Below, in pieces: positions 6,648 through 12,555 of a DNA stretch of 15,356 bases. The stretch lies in assembly GCA_017425745.1 (NCBI GenBank), contig JAFOXT010000052.1, positions 1-15,356 on the forward strand. The letters run 5' to 3'. The notes beneath the pieces are model-generated. The model was not told where the DNA came from and did not search any database. It saw nothing but the letters and a program-made list of their open reading frames with translations. Source of the stretch: Clostridia bacterium. Its GTDB lineage: Bacteria > Bacillota > Clostridia > Oscillospirales > Acutalibacteraceae. Position numbers and translations under genes: made by a program. The number at the start of each line of letters is the position of its first letter. The stretch's first letter is position 1.

Positions 6648-8255
6648 ATGATTAAAAAGATACTTTGTTTGATGCTGAGCTTTGTGGCAATAATTTCTCT
6701 TTGCAGTATGCCTGAAGCCAAAGCAGCTAACGAAAGCGTAAAAACTCAGCTTATAAAAATATATAACAGATTTCCTCACGGAAAATATTGGAATCACGTG
6801 GGAGTTAAGGATTGGGATTCGGATACAGTAACCTCAAGTCCTTGCCCCGGTCATTATTCATGCTCATGGAGAAGAGCCTGCTCCTGCAACCGTTTTGAAA
6901 ATGCTATTCAGTGTATGGGTTATGCTCATAAAATTGCCTATGAAATTGTAGGTGTTTCTCCAAAGGAGTTTACAAAAAGCTATAAGCTTGATGCTTCAAA
7001 GCTCAGGGTAGGGGATATTATCCGATACAAGAGCGACACTCATTCTCTTACAGTTACAGGCATAAAAGGCACAAAAATTTCCTTTACTGATGCAAACTGG
7101 ATTGGTAAGTGCCAGATAAGATGGTCACAGATGGATTTGAGCGAAATAATGCGTTTTTCCTATGTGCTTCACTACAAATACAATGACCGCAAAAATACTG
7201 ACCTGGATTTTTATGAAGATGCCCATCAGCCTGATAACACCGAAAAATGGATAAACAGCTCTGAAAACTCACTTAATATAAGAAATGCACATACTGTTGA
7301 TTCAAAAATTCTTACTTCAATTCCCGCGGGCGATGAATTTTATATTTACCGTCATTATGACGACGGCAAATACCTTTGGGGAAAGGTGCAATACGGTGCA
7401 TATAAAGGCTGGTGTGCTCTTAACTGGAGCAAGTATGTAAGCAAAAACGGCAAGTGCGCTGAGCCTTCTTTTGTTTCAAACAAAGAAAGTTATTACTATA
7501 AAGATGCTGCATTACGATGGTCAAGTGTAAGCGGCGCAGATAAATATGTTCTTCGTGTGCTTGACTCAGACGGTGAGCTTGCAGCAAGGTATGTTACGGA
7601 AAATCTCAAGCAGACTCTTGATATTAAAAAAACAGGTAAGTATACCGCAAAGGTTTATGCAAGGTCATCTCACAACAGTACCTGGGCACCCGTAAGCAAG
7701 GAGATAAGCTTTACCCTTACCAAAAGCAAGCCCGTTTATGTAACTGATATTGAAATGAAAAATACTCTCAGCCTTTCAGTAGGTAGCAGTAAAACGCTTA
7801 AAGCTTCTGTTGTGCCCGAAAATGCTTCGGATAAAACTCTTATCTGGAAAAGCAGTGATGAAAGTGTTGCAACCGTATCATCAAAAGGTAAGATTACTGC
7901 AAAAGGCTGCGGCTACGCAGTAATTACATGCAAAGCTGATGATAAAAAGGGATACAGTGAGGTGTGTGAAATCACTGTAAAGCCCGCTGAGGCTGATAAT
8001 CTTAAAGCAACAGATAAAAAGAAGGATTCAAAAATCAGCTTCAAATGGAGCAAGGCCAAGGGTGCAACATATTATGAAATTTATAAATACGACGGCAAAG
8101 AGTATACCCTGACTGCAAAAACAAAGAAAACCGAGTATACAGAAAAAGAACTTAAAAAGAACAAGAATTATTACTTCAAAATAGTTTCTGTTTATAAAAA
8201 AGATAATTTGAAAATCAAAAGCGGATATTCAGACAGACTGAAGGTAACTGCATAA
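6648..8255 (+). CDS. Secreted papain-fold (CHAP/NlpC-like) peptidase with SH3, Big_2 and FN3-like domains
   Basis: 535 residues. A signal peptide (MIKKILCLMLSFVAIISLCS, with AKA before a likely cut near 26) shows export. Residues about 30-175 look like a CHAP/NlpC-P60-type domain. The candidate nucleophile is Cys89 in QCMGYAH, then RVGDIIRY, candidate base His132 in THSLTV, and a polar residue in DANW (148-151). Four cysteines (66, 72, 78, 80) just before the nucleophile may form disulfides or bind metal. A bacterial SH3 domain lies at about 205-265 (LNIRNAHTVDSKILTSIPAG, ending near GWCALNWSKYV). An FN3-like region follows at about 275-360, a Big_2 domain at about 367-448 and a second FN3-like region to the end. 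The likely role is peptidoglycan or protein cleavage at the cell surface; catalysis is inferred. uvrC starts 22 bases later without a terminator. Shares Big_2 repeats with the protein at the left edge. Confidence 0.82.
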   Translation: MIKKILCLMLSFVAIISLCSMPEAKAANESVKTQLIKIYNRFPHGKYWNHVGVKDWDSDTVTSSPCPGHYSCSWRRACSCNRFENAIQCMGYAHKIAYEIVGVSPKEFTKSYKLDASKLRVGDIIRYKSDTHSLTVTGIKGTKISFTDANWIGKCQIRWSQMDLSEIMRFSYVLHYKYNDRKNTDLDFYEDAHQPDNTEKWINSSENSLNIRNAHTVDSKILTSIPAGDEFYIYRHYDDGKYLWGKVQYGAYKGWCALNWSKYVSKNGKCAEPSFVSNKESYYYKDAALRWSSVSGADKYVLRVLDSDGELAARYVTENLKQTLDIKKTGKYTAKVYARSSHNSTWAPVSKEISFTLTKSKPVYVTDIEMKNTLSLSVGSSKTLKASVVPENASDKTLIWKSSDESVATVSSKGKITAKGCGYAVITCKADDKKGYSEVCEITVKPAEADNLKATDKKKDSKISFKWSKAKGATYYEIYKYDGKEYTLTAKTKKTEYTEKELKKNKNYYFKIVSVYKKDNLKIKSGYSDRLKVTA

Positions 8256-8277
8256 AAATTTTAAAGGAGGAAGCGTT

Positions 8278-10116
8278 ATGGCAGAAAATCTTAAGCTCAG
8301 AGAACTCAGAGAGAAAGCCATGAAGCTTCCTCTTACTCCCGGTGTATATATAATGAAGAACAAGGATAAAAAAATTATCTACATCGGTAAGGCAAAAAAA
8401 CTTAAAAACCGTGTAAGCACTTATTTCGGCTCACAGAATAACCATAGCACCAAGGTTCGCAAAATGGTTGAAAATGTGGATGATTTCGATTATATCCTTA
8501 CAGATAGTGAGTTTGAAGCTCTGGTGCTTGAATGCAGTCTTATAAAGCAGAATATGCCAAAGTATAATATTCTGCTTAAGGATGATAAGGGCTATAGCTA
8601 TATTAAAATTACGAAAGGGCCTTGGGGTAAAATCTCAGCATCTTTCAGAAAGGATGATCCGACAGCAACCTATCTCGGACCTTATACAGGTAATTTTTCT
8701 GTAAAAAACTCTGTTGATGAAGCAAGAGAAATATTTAAGCTTCCTTCCTGTCAGAAGGTTTTTCCGAGAGATATAGGCAAAGGCAGACCTTGCCTTAATT
8801 ACTTTATTTCAAAATGCTCAGCTCCCTGCGCAAGAAAAATCAGCCTTGAAGAGTATGAAGAGAATCTTAGTCAGGCAGTAGAGTTTCTTAAAGGCGGTTC
8901 AGCTGAAACAATCAAAAGGCTGAAAGCCGAAATGGAGGAAGCAGCGGAAAATCTGGAATTTGAAAAGGCTGCTAAAATCCGCGACAAAATTAAATCAATT
9001 GAGAAAATAGGCAGTAAGCAGAAGGTTGTAGTAGGCGGAAGCACTAACGAAGATGTTTTTGCGATTGCTCAGGGTGAGGAAAAGGCATGCCTTGCAGTTT
9101 TAAGCTTCAGAGAAGGTTTGCTTATAAGTACAGAACATTTCATAATTGATTACAGTGAAAATCTTCCTGACACAAGACAGGAGCTTATAACCTCGTTTTA
9201 CTCAATGGAAAGACAGATTCCGCCTCTTGTGGTTGTTGACGGTGAGGTTACCGATGCTGAACTTATTTCAGATTGGCTAACTGAAAAACGAGGAAAAAAG
9301 GCTCAGGTTTTTCTGCCTCAGCGAGGAGAAAAGGCGAGAGTTACGGAAATGTGCTTAAGCAACGCAGCGCAGAAGCTGGGTGAATATCTTGGAAGAAAAG
9401 GTAACGAAACAGCCGCACTCGATGAGCTTTCAAAGCTGCTGGGACTTTCAAAATCACCCGAATATATTGAATCATATGATATATCCCATACTGCCGGCAG
9501 TGACAATGTAGCAGGTATGGTTGTGTTTAAAAACGGAAAGCCCTTCAAGTCTGCCTACAGAAAGTTTTCAATCAAGGGCTTTGACGGCCAGGATGATTAC
9601 GGCTCAATGAAAGAGGTAATAAGCCGACGGCTTAACCGATACGAGGAAGAAAAGGAAAACGGCGAAGGCTTCGGAAAGCTGCCTGACCTTATACTTCTTG
9701 ACGGTGGTCAGGGTCAGGTCAATGCAGTAAAGCCCATAATTGAAGCCTTCGGATATGATATTCCGGTTTTCGGTATGGTAAAAGACAATAAGCACAGAAC
9801 AAGAGCTATTGCAGACGGGGGAGAGGAAATTGCAATCAATTCTTCAAGGAGAGCTTTTACACTTGTGTCCTCAATTCAGGAGGAAGTGCATCGCTTTGCA
9901 ATAAGCTATCATAAGAAAAAGCACAGTAAATCTTCACTTGTGCTTTCACTTACCAAAATAGAAGGTATCGGAGAAAAGAAAGCCTCTATACTTCTTAAAG
10001 AAATGAAAACTCTTACTGCAATTAAAAATGCTTCAGCCGAAACCCTTTCAGCAATAAAAGGCATAAGCAAAAATGACGGTGAAGCCGTTTTCAGATATTT
10101 TCATTCAGAACAATAG
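8278..10116 (+). CDS. uvrC: Excinuclease ABC subunit C
   Basis: 612 residues, normal length for UvrC, which makes both incisions around a UvrB-bound lesion in nucleotide excision repair. The N-terminal GIY-YIG nuclease shows GVY at 22-24, YIG at 35-37, Arg45 and probable catalytic Glu80. A UVR motif for UvrB contact lies at about 205-240. The C-terminal RNase H-like nuclease carries Asp401 (SYDISH), Asp475 (LLDGGQGQVNA), Asp503 and His506 (KDNKHRTR). A helix-hairpin-helix pair (KIEGIGEKKA and AIKGISKND) occupies roughly the last 50 residues. The ATG at 8278 follows AAAGGAGG with good spacing. The gap to the upstream secreted peptidase is 22 bases with no terminator, so read-through from the 6577 promoter is likely; whether uvrC also has its own promoter is not visible. 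Confidence 0.98.
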   Translation: MAENLKLRELREKAMKLPLTPGVYIMKNKDKKIIYIGKAKKLKNRVSTYFGSQNNHSTKVRKMVENVDDFDYILTDSEFEALVLECSLIKQNMPKYNILLKDDKGYSYIKITKGPWGKISASFRKDDPTATYLGPYTGNFSVKNSVDEAREIFKLPSCQKVFPRDIGKGRPCLNYFISKCSAPCARKISLEEYEENLSQAVEFLKGGSAETIKRLKAEMEEAAENLEFEKAAKIRDKIKSIEKIGSKQKVVVGGSTNEDVFAIAQGEEKACLAVLSFREGLLISTEHFIIDYSENLPDTRQELITSFYSMERQIPPLVVVDGEVTDAELISDWLTEKRGKKAQVFLPQRGEKARVTEMCLSNAAQKLGEYLGRKGNETAALDELSKLLGLSKSPEYIESYDISHTAGSDNVAGMVVFKNGKPFKSAYRKFSIKGFDGQDDYGSMKEVISRRLNRYEEEKENGEGFGKLPDLILLDGGQGQVNAVKPIIEAFGYDIPVFGMVKDNKHRTRAIADGGEEIAINSSRRAFTLVSSIQEEVHRFAISYHKKKHSKSSLVLSLTKIEGIGEKKASILLKEMKTLTAIKNASAETLSAIKGISKNDGEAVFRYFHSEQ

Positions 10117-10145
10117 ATAAAATGTGAATAGTTTTCATAAAAAAG

Positions 10146-10177
10146 TTTGTTTGCGGATGTTGAATTCCGCAAACAAA
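10146..10177. promoter_or_regulatory. Inverted-repeat candidate operator of the XRE regulator
   Basis: TTTGTTTGCGGA (10146-10157) and TCCGCAAACAAA (10166-10177) are perfect 12-bp inverted arms separated by 8 bases. The centre and right arm cover the -35 (10160-10165) and the spacer of the promoter driving the XRE gene, so a dimer bound here would block RNA polymerase. As no T-run follows on either strand, it is not a normal terminator for uvrC. Autoregulation is inference from position. Confidence 0.6.
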
Positions 10178-10188
10178 ACTGTTATAAT
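10160..10188 (+). promoter_or_regulatory. Promoter of the XRE-family regulator
   Basis: -35 TTGAAT (10160-10165), 17-bp spacer, -10 TATAAT (10183-10188), followed by AAAGGAGG at 10197-10204 and ATG at 10214. The predicted transcript starts near 10195, downstream of the in-frame upstream start codons, which supports the ATG at 10214. Confidence 0.75.
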
Positions 10189-10213
10189 CAAAGAGCAAAG
10201 GAGGAATTTAATT

Positions 10214-10591
10214 ATGGTATCAGAAAGCCTTAAAAAGGTTAGAAAAGAGCATAAGCTTACACAACAGGATATAGCAGATGTGCTTGGTGTAGACAGAAGC
10301 ACATATACCTTTTATGAAACCGGAAAAACCTACCCGTCAATAGCAACGCTCCATAAGCTTGCCGATATTTACAATGTGACAATAGGTTACCTTGCAGGAT
10401 ATGAAGAAAACCGACCCGAGCTCAAAACCAAGCATTTGAGTCCGTCTCTGAGCTCACCCAGCGTAGACCCCATTGCCTTTCTTTCAAAGGACGAACAGAT
10501 TATGCTGATGTGCTACAGAATTCTTCAGAATGATAAAAAGCAGGAAGTTCTTAAATATATTAAAAATATTTCTGCTGAAGAGGAAGAATGA
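10214..10591 (+). CDS. XRE (Cro/C1-type) helix-turn-helix transcriptional regulator
   Basis: 125 residues. The Cro/C1 HTH occupies about 3-60: LKKVRKEHKLTQQDIADVLG, then VDRSTYTFYETGKTYPSIAT and LADIYNVTIGYLAG. A serine/proline-rich linker (about 75-86) and a short C-terminal helical region (LSKDEQIMLMCYRIL...) probably provide dimerisation. The frame is open further upstream, but AAAGGAGG sits 9 bases before this ATG and the mapped promoter excludes earlier starts. The 12-bp inverted repeat at 10146-10177 over its -35 suggests it represses itself. The next gene has its own promoter containing a different inverted repeat (10616-10629), so a regulatory link to the downstream secreted proteins is possible but unproven. 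No phage genes are near, so this is more likely a chromosomal regulator than a phage repressor. Confidence 0.9.
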   Translation: MVSESLKKVRKEHKLTQQDIADVLGVDRSTYTFYETGKTYPSIATLHKLADIYNVTIGYLAGYEENRPELKTKHLSPSLSSPSVDPIAFLSKDEQIMLMCYRILQNDKKQEVLKYIKNISAEEEE

Positions 10592-10614
10592 AGACTGAAT
10601 AATTCTTTACAGTA

Positions 10615-10644
10615 TTGACAAATGTGTCACAGTTGTTGTATACT
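10615..10644 (+). promoter_or_regulatory. Promoter of the 114-residue secreted protein, with a small inverted repeat
   Basis: -35 TTGACA (10615-10620), 18-bp spacer, -10 TATACT (10639-10644); an overlapping TATAAT at 10644-10649 is spaced too far (23 bp) for the same -35. TGACA (10616-10620) and TGTCA (10625-10629) form an inverted repeat on the -35 and could be an operator. Confidence 0.68.
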
Positions 10645-10675
10645 ATAATCACCAAAAATTAGGAGGTAATTTAAA

Positions 10676-11020
10676 ATGAAAAAATTTATCGCATTATTAC
10701 TCGCACTTCTTATGACTTTCTCAGTTGCAACAGTTGCTTTTGCTGCTGAAGAAACAGTACCCGAAACAACACCCGAAGCAGGAACATCAGAAGAAATCGA
10801 TCTCGGCGAATTTCAGTGGATTCTTGATCTTCCTCTCTGGACTGCAAAGCCCTTACTCAAGGTTGCAAAGATTGCTCTTAAGTTCGTTAAGGTTTACCTT
10901 AAGATCAGTGCTGTATTCAACAACATTCCCGACGAAGTAGTTGACGGCGTTGAACAGGCTATCAAGGACATCATTGCAAAGAACGAAAAGCCCGAAACAG
11001 CACCTGCAGCAATTGCATAA
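10676..11020 (+). CDS. Small secreted protein with amphipathic helices, unknown function
   Basis: 114 residues starting 9 bases after AGGAGG (10661-10666). A clear signal peptide (MKKFIALLLALLMTFSVATV, likely cut after AFA at about 23) leaves about 90 residues. The mature chain opens with an acidic Thr/Pro/Glu-rich stretch (24-44). A Trp-containing segment (FQWILDLPLWTAKP) and a lysine-spaced helix follow (LLKVAKIALKFVKVYLKISA), then an acidic helix (VVDGVEQAIKDIIAKNEKPE). The middle helix alternates Lys with Leu/Ile/Val/Phe and would be strongly amphipathic and membrane-seeking. It contains no cysteine. It is monocistronic with its own promoter and terminator. I do not recognise the family; a membrane-active or surface-associated peptide is possible, but so is a simple structural role. 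Confidence 0.8.
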   Translation: MKKFIALLLALLMTFSVATVAFAAEETVPETTPEAGTSEEIDLGEFQWILDLPLWTAKPLLKVAKIALKFVKVYLKISAVFNNIPDEVVDGVEQAIKDIIAKNEKPETAPAAIA

Positions 11021-11037
11021 GTTACATAACTGATAAG

Positions 11038-11063
11038 GCCGGAGAGTTTCTCCGGCTTTTTTG
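11038..11063 (+). terminator. Intrinsic terminator of the 114-residue secreted protein gene
   Basis: GCCGGAGA (11038-11045), loop GTT, TCTCCGGC (11049-11056), then TTTTTTG. It lies 17 bases after the stop codon. Confidence 0.93.
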
Positions 11064-11140
11064 TTAAAAATGAATTTGTTGTAATCTTGTGTTCAAAAAA
11101 TGAAAAAAGTTTTTGTTTCACCTATATTTTGAAATTCTTG

Positions 11141-11169
11141 TTGACTTTTCAGGTTAAATTTATTATAAT
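11141..11169 (+). promoter_or_regulatory. Strong promoter of the cysteine-rich secreted protein
   Basis: -35 TTGACT (11141-11146), 17-bp spacer, -10 TATAAT (11164-11169). Near-consensus, so high expression is expected. The leader to the ATG at 11230 is about 55 bases. Confidence 0.8.
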
Positions 11170-11181
11170 ATTTTCGTATGG

Positions 11182-11196
11182 TAGCGAAATTCGCTA
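11182..11196. promoter_or_regulatory. Perfect palindrome just after the transcription start
   Basis: TAGCGAAATTCGCTA has 7-bp arms around a central A, at about +6 to +20 of the predicted transcript. It could be an operator for a dimeric repressor or a 5' stabilising hairpin in the mRNA. The sequence does not decide between them. Confidence 0.4.
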
Positions 11197-11229
11197 GTTT
11201 TATTAAGATTTATTAGGAGGATACAACTT

Positions 11230-11697
11230 ATGAAAAAAACATTATCACTTTTCTTAGCTGTTCTTATGATCGCAACTGCATTTATCGTACCCGCTTCTGC
11301 AGGCCTTGTACCTGATATCAGAGAACCCGGCGTATGTACTTGTGAAGATCACAACAGAACCGGTCCTTGTCATTGCTGCATTTATTGCGAAAACCTTGAC
11401 AATACATATGTTCTTGACTGTTGCAAAAAGGAAAATCTTGGCGGCGAAGAAGTATGGGTATTCTGTTGCGTAGTTTGTAGTGGTCTTTGGGATTGTGAAT
11501 GTGTAGATTGTCCCTGCTGTGCTGAAAAGAAGGACGAAGTTCTTGACGAAGACAGCACCGCACTTATCCCGCCTTCAGCACAGAACTCAATTATCGCTGG
11601 CTTCCAGAATGCAATTCAGAAGATTAAGGCAGTATTTGATAAGTTCTTTGATTCAATCTTTGAATTCCTCAGAATCGACGATTTCTTTGGTAACTAA
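11230..11697 (+). CDS. Small secreted cysteine-rich protein, unknown function
   Basis: 155 residues with AGGAGG 7 bases before the ATG. A signal peptide (about 1-24, ending PASA) is followed by a core at 36-97 holding 16 cysteines: 36, 38, 47, 49, 50, 53, 64, 65, 79, 80, 83, 89, 91, 94, 96 and 97. The core reads as two halves, CxC..CxCCxxC..CC and CCxxC..CxCxxCxCC, suggesting an internal duplication. An even count of 16 suits eight disulfides or metal clusters. An acidic linker leads to a C-terminal amphipathic helix (about 120-152, rich in Phe, Ile and Asp/Lys, ending DDFFGN). It has its own strong promoter and terminator. I do not recognise a family; metal binding, a disulfide-stabilised toxin-like fold or a surface structural role are all open. 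Confidence 0.82.
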   Translation: MKKTLSLFLAVLMIATAFIVPASAGLVPDIREPGVCTCEDHNRTGPCHCCIYCENLDNTYVLDCCKKENLGGEEVWVFCCVVCSGLWDCECVDCPCCAEKKDEVLDEDSTALIPPSAQNSIIAGFQNAIQKIKAVFDKFFDSIFEFLRIDDFFGN

Positions 11698-11709
11698 AAA
11701 TTGAAACTC

Positions 11710-11742
11710 AGCCCTGCAGCTTTTGCAGGGCTTACTTTTTTA
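11710..11742 (+). terminator. Intrinsic terminator of the cysteine-rich protein gene
   Basis: AGCCCTGCA (11710-11718) pairs with TGCAGGGCT (11724-11732) around a 5-base loop, then TACTTTTTT. It lies 12 bases after the stop codon. Confidence 0.9.
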
Positions 11743-11764
11743 TAAGTGCAGCCTGCCGGTGAAG

Positions 11765-11878
11765 GGGCGCCGATTGCCGAACAAATCCTGCGGGATTTGT
11801 TCGGCAGCTTTTTATAAAAAAGCAACCCTGAAAAATCATCCCTCATTGAGGAATGATTTTTCAGGGTTATCGGCGCCC
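11765..11878. repeat. Four-way-junction inverted-repeat element, copy 2 (114 bp)
   Basis: Outer stem: GGGCGCCGAT (11765-11774) pairs perfectly with ATCGGCGCCC (11869-11878). It is identical to copy 1 at 3225-3328 except for the innermost pair, which is T:A here and C:G there. Three hairpins fill the interior with no spare base. Hairpin 1 (11775-11806) has a 14-bp stem and TGCG loop. Hairpin 2 (11807-11823) has a 7-bp AT-rich stem and ATA loop. Hairpin 3 (11824-11868) has a 16-bp stem, one C/A mismatch, 4 more pairs and an ATT loop. None resembles its counterpart in copy 1 beyond AACCC/GGGTT ends shared by hairpin 3 here and hairpin 1 there. It lies between the convergent cysteine-rich protein and YbaK-family genes. 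Confidence 0.85.
11811..11868 (-). terminator. Probable terminator of the YbaK-family gene, formed by the repeat element
   Basis: Read on the minus strand, hairpin 3 of the element (11868-11824, 16-bp stem) is followed by GCTTTTTTATA, a T-run supplied by hairpin 2. The YbaK-family stop is only 25 bases from the edge of the element and no other terminator is visible, so the element probably ends this transcript. On the plus strand hairpin 1 followed by GCTTTTT could act in the same way. Confidence 0.6.
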
Positions 11879-11903
11879 GAACTTTGCCGTAAGCGGGCAT
11901 TAA

Positions 11904-12377
11904 TTATTCTTCAGGAAGCTTACAGATATCTACCCATTTGATAAAGCCTGAAAGCTCTTCAAGCTGAGGTATTGTAAGCTCAATTGCACTGTTGCTGCTT
12001 CCGCAGGCGGGAAAAACAGTTTCAAAACGCTTAAGTGATTCATCAAGATAAACCTGAACACCTTCGTTTACAGCAAAGGGACAAACTCCTCCTATACTGT
12101 GACCAATCATATCGTCAACTTGTTCAGGTGTGAGCATTTTGGCCTTGCAGGAAAATTCAGCCTTGTATTTTTTGTTGTCGATTCTGCCGTCACCTGCAGC
12201 AACAATCATAACTGCTTTGTCGTTAACGAGAAAAGAGAGAGATTTTGCAATTCTTTTGCCTTCTGTGCCTACTGCTTCAGCGGCGAGCTCAACGGTTGCA
12301 CTGGAAACCGAAAACTCAAGAATTTTATCCTCCATTCCGTATTTTTTCATATATTCGCGTACACGTTCAATAGACAT
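11904..12377 (-). CDS. YbaK/EbsC-family protein (probable aminoacyl-tRNA deacylase)
   Basis: 157 residues, the usual length for this single-domain family, whose studied members (for example E. coli YbaK) hydrolyse mischarged tRNA such as Cys-tRNA(Pro). Conserved features visible: Lys45 in KRIAKSLSFL, the GDGRID loop (62-67), GHSIGGVCPF (92-101) with the family Gly-Gly-Val-x-Pro-Phe, and FPACGSSNSAIEL (122-133). The start is the ATG at 12377-12375, with GGAG about 9 bases upstream and a near-consensus promoter beyond. Monocistronic and divergent from pcrA. It ends 25 bases from the repeat element at 11765-11878. Which tRNA it edits cannot be told from sequence. Confidence 0.93.
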   Translation of the reverse strand: MSIERVREYMKKYGMEDKILEFSVSSATVELAAEAVGTEGKRIAKSLSFLVNDKAVMIVAAGDGRIDNKKYKAEFSCKAKMLTPEQVDDMIGHSIGGVCPFAVNEGVQVYLDESLKRFETVFPACGSSNSAIELTIPQLEELSGFIKWVDICKLPEE

Positions 12378-12410
12378 TTTCTTTTTCTCCTTAATTTTAT
12401 TACTTAAACC

Positions 12411-12438
12411 ATTATAGCTTTTTATTTTTTATTGTCAA
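12411..12438 (-). promoter_or_regulatory. Promoter of the YbaK-family gene
   Basis: On the minus strand: -35 TTGACA (12438-12433), 16-bp spacer, -10 TATAAT (12416-12411), both perfect consensus. About 35 bases lie between the -10 and the ATG. Confidence 0.8.
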
Positions 12439-12496
12439 GCAGTGTACAAATATTGTCACACAAATAAAAATATACATATTATTTCATCAGTTTGTA

Positions 12497-12525
12497 TTGT
12501 GTTTTTTTCAACTTTAATGTAAAAT
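12497..12525 (+). promoter_or_regulatory. Candidate promoter of pcrA
   Basis: TTGTGT (12497-12502), 17-bp spacer, TAAAAT (12520-12525). The -35 is weak, and an alternative (TTGTAT at 12492, TAATGT at 12515) overlaps. A modest GAGG ribosome binding site (12544-12547) precedes the ATG at 12556. Confidence 0.42.
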
Positions 12526-12555
12526 TATAAGGATAAAAAATACGAGGTATTACAA

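Noticed and set aside
10146..10177. Hairpin as a terminator for uvrC
   Set aside because: No T-run follows on either strand, and it overlaps a good promoter; operator is the better reading.
10124..10213. Longer N-terminus for the XRE regulator starting at an upstream in-frame codon
   Set aside because: It would run through the inverted repeat and the promoter, has no ribosome binding site, and AAAGGAGG clearly marks the ATG at 10214.
11176..11229. Riboswitch in the leader of the cysteine-rich protein gene
   Set aside because: The leader is only about 55 bases with one short palindrome; no aptamer-like structure is visible.
12442..12461. GTGT...AATATT...ACAC imperfect palindrome between the YbaK-family gene and pcrA as a shared operator
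   Set aside because: Only 14 of 20 positions are symmetric in AT-rich DNA; too weak to claim.
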